DNA of 6,477 nucleotides from positions 1 to 6,477 of the forward strand of contig CALHST010000264.1 in the NCBI GenBank assembly GCA_938038825.1, given 5' to 3'. Position numbers and translations under genes: made by a program. A model generated the notes under the pieces. The model did not search any database. It had not been told where the DNA came from and saw only the letters and a program-made list of their open reading frames with translations. Positions within the stretch are counted from its first letter, which is position 1; every line of letters starts with the position of its first letter. The DNA is from an uncultured Paracoccaceae bacterium. GTDB taxonomy: Bacteria; Pseudomonadota; Alphaproteobacteria; Rhodobacterales; Rhodobacteraceae. Below, piece after piece: positions 4,973 through 6,477 of the stretch.

Positions 4973-6477
4973 CTAGGCGATACGCGTGCTGCGCCCCGCG
5001 TTGCGGCCCGAGAAAATACACCCGCCAAGGAACGTGCCCTCCAGTGCGTTGTAGCCGTGATAGCCGCCGCCGCCAAAGCCTGCCACTTCGCCCACCGCGT
5101 ACAACCCCGGCACAGTTTTACCATCTGCACCAATCATTTGGCTGTCCAAATCCGTGTGCAAACCCCCCAGTGTTTTGCGTGTCAGGATATGCAGTTTCAC
5201 AGCGATCAAAGGCCCGTTTTTGGGGTCAAGAAACTTGTGCGGCTTGGCCGTGCGGATCAGCTTGTCACCCCGGTAATTGCGCGCCGCGTGGATCGCCATC
5301 ATTTGCGCGTCTTTGCTGAAGGGATTGTCGACTTGTAAATCGCGGGCCTCGATCTGACGGCGCAGCTTGTCTTCGTCGATCAAACTGCCGCCTGCGATCT
5401 GGTTCATGCCGCGCACAAGGCCCGCAAGGTCTTGGGACACGACAAAATCCTCGCCACGCTCTTTGAACGCCTCAACCGGGCCGGTTGCGTTTTTGCCCGA
5501 CAGGATGCGCTGCTTAAACACTTCTTTCCACGATTTCGACGTGAAATCCGGGTTTTGTTCGGACCCAGATAGGGCGAATTCCTTTTTGATCACTTTTTGG
5601 GTTAAAACAAACCAGCTGTATTCATAGCCCGTGTCCAGAATGGTTTTCAGCGTCGACATGCTGTCAAAACCGGGCAGGGCGGGCGGTGCGAACCGGTTGC
5701 CTTCGGCATCAAACCACATCGAAGATGGCCCCGGAAGAATGCGAATGCCATGGCTTGGCCAAATTGGATCCCAGTTTTTCACACCTTCTGTGTAGTGCCA
5801 CATCCGGTCGCCATTGATCACATGCCCGCCTGCGTCTTCGGAAATCCCGATCATGCGTCCATCTACATGGGCTGGCACACCGGCCACCATCTCTTTCGGG
5901 GCGGGCCCCAAACGCTCAGTAGGCCAGACTTTGCGCACCATCTCGAAGTTCCCACCAATCCCGCCAGAGGACACAATGACTGACGCAGCCTCAATCCGGA
6001 ACTCCCCAACGGGGTCGCGGTTGGTCTTGGCCCCTTGCGGTGCGATATCCTCTGCCAGTACCGTGCCAGACACGCCTTTGGCCGCACCGTTTTCCATTTC
6101 GATCCGGTCAACCTGATGGCGGTACTTGAACGTGATCCGCCCGGCGGTCTCGTGTTCCTTGCAGCGGCGAATAAAGTGTTCCAACACACCAAGCCCGGTG
6201 CCCCATGTGATGTGAAACCGGGGCACGGAATTGCCGTGCCCGTCTGCATAGCCACCACCGCGTTCCGCCCAACCAATCACCGGAAACCAACGCAAGCCCA
6301 TCTTATAGAGCCAATCGCGCATTTCTCCGGCGGCAAAATCAATATAGGCCTCGGCCCATTTGCGCGGCATTGTGTCCTCGGGGCGGTCAAATTTCGCAGA
6401 CCCCATCCAGTCGGATAGCGCCAGTTCTTTGCTGTCCTTGATCCCCATGCGGCGCTGTTCGGGTGTGTCGACCATCA
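4973..6477 (-). CDS. FAD-binding dehydrogenase, COG3573 / KstD-fumarate reductase-like, N-terminus outside window
   Basis: About 500 residues are visible and the frame runs off the right edge. In this family the segment VDTPEQRRMGIKDSKELALSDW normally follows some 50 residues holding the FAD-binding GxGxxG fold. The ATG at 6475-6473 is therefore probably internal and the gene is truncated by the window. Visible family features, numbered from that Met, are WAERGGGYADGHGNSVPRFH (69-88), the nucleotide-fold stretch ASVIVSSGGIGGN (164-176), and the C-terminal FAD-contacting block GLYAVGEVAGFGGGGYHGYNALEGTFLGG (457-485). Relatives are annotated as 3-ketosteroid dehydrogenase-like or fumarate reductase-like flavoproteins, but the substrate of this subgroup is not known to me. 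It ends at TAG 4975-4973, 104 bp before fnrL, on the same strand. A role in the oxidase module is not shown by the sequence. Confidence 0.85.
   Translation of the reverse strand, partial: MVDTPEQRRMGIKDSKELALSDWMGSAKFDRPEDTMPRKWAEAYIDFAAGEMRDWLYKMGLRWFPVIGWAERGGGYADGHGNSVPRFHITWGTGLGVLEHFIRRCKEHETAGRITFKYRHQVDRIEMENGAAKGVSGTVLAEDIAPQGAKTNRDPVGEFRIEAASVIVSSGGIGGNFEMVRKVWPTERLGPAPKEMVAGVPAHVDGRMIGISEDAGGHVINGDRMWHYTEGVKNWDPIWPSHGIRILPGPSSMWFDAEGNRFAPPALPGFDSMSTLKTILDTGYEYSWFVLTQKVIKKEFALSGSEQNPDFTSKSWKEVFKQRILSGKNATGPVEAFKERGEDFVVSQDLAGLVRGMNQIAGGSLIDEDKLRRQIEARDLQVDNPFSKDAQMMAIHAARNYRGDKLIRTAKPHKFLDPKNGPLIAVKLHILTRKTLGGLHTDLDSQMIGADGKTVPGLYAVGEVAGFGGGGYHGYNALEGTFLGGCIFSGRNAGRSTRIA

Noticed and set aside
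4869..5021. Extended N-terminus for fnrL starting at 5021
   Set aside because: The extra 51 residues do not resemble the FnrL family, would overlap the flavoprotein gene and would cross the likely promoter. The ATG at 4868 gives the normal start just before the cysteine motif.
6473..6475. ATG at 6475 as the true start of the flavoprotein
   Set aside because: Family members have about 50 further residues with the FAD-binding GxGxxG motif before this point, so this Met is most likely internal.

Overview
The window looks like a chromosomal segment of an alphaproteobacterium, most likely Rhodobacterales (Roseobacter/Rhodobacter group). This rests on the FnrL-type spacing of cysteines (CX2CX7CX2C), the Rhodobacter-like CcoN with an N-terminal extension, and the order fnrL-ccoNOQP-ccoG. 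Every gene I can support is on the minus strand, so transcription runs from high to low coordinates. I see no mobile element, CRISPR array, tRNA or rRNA.

Layout in the direction of transcription: (1) 6477-4973, a 5'-truncated FAD-dependent dehydrogenase of the COG3573 / fumarate reductase-KstD-like type. (2) 4868-4137, fnrL, the oxygen-sensing Fe-S regulator. (3) 4136-4017, a 120-bp regulatory gap with a perfect FNR box and a terminator-like leader hairpin. (4) 4016-587, the ccoNOQP operon for the cbb3-type, high-oxygen-affinity terminal oxidase: CcoN catalytic subunit, CcoO monohaem cytochrome c, CcoQ small subunit with an unusual cysteine-rich tail, and CcoP dihaem cytochrome c. (5) 586-439, a 148-bp gap with a strong 12-bp hairpin and a second perfect FNR box. 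(6) 438-1, the first 146 codons of ccoG (rdxB/fixG), which starts the oxidase assembly cluster. ccoH, ccoI and ccoS are expected beyond the left edge.

The genes form a low-oxygen respiration module. FnrL is activated when oxygen falls and should bind the two TTGAT-N4-ATCAA sites, switching on both the oxidase operon and its assembly factors. CcoN, CcoO and CcoP pass electrons from the quinol/cytochrome bc1 branch to oxygen. CcoG handles copper for the CuB site of CcoN.

The genes themselves are well known. The parts worth a second look are in the gaps. The two FNR promoters share box, spacing, a TAAACA -10-like hexamer and a 12-nt start-site sequence. The loop of the hairpin after ccoP is a perfect 9-nt complement of the predicted first nine nucleotides of both transcripts. 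The ccoN leader contains a UUCG-loop hairpin followed by five Ts, which resembles an attenuator or an fnrL terminator.
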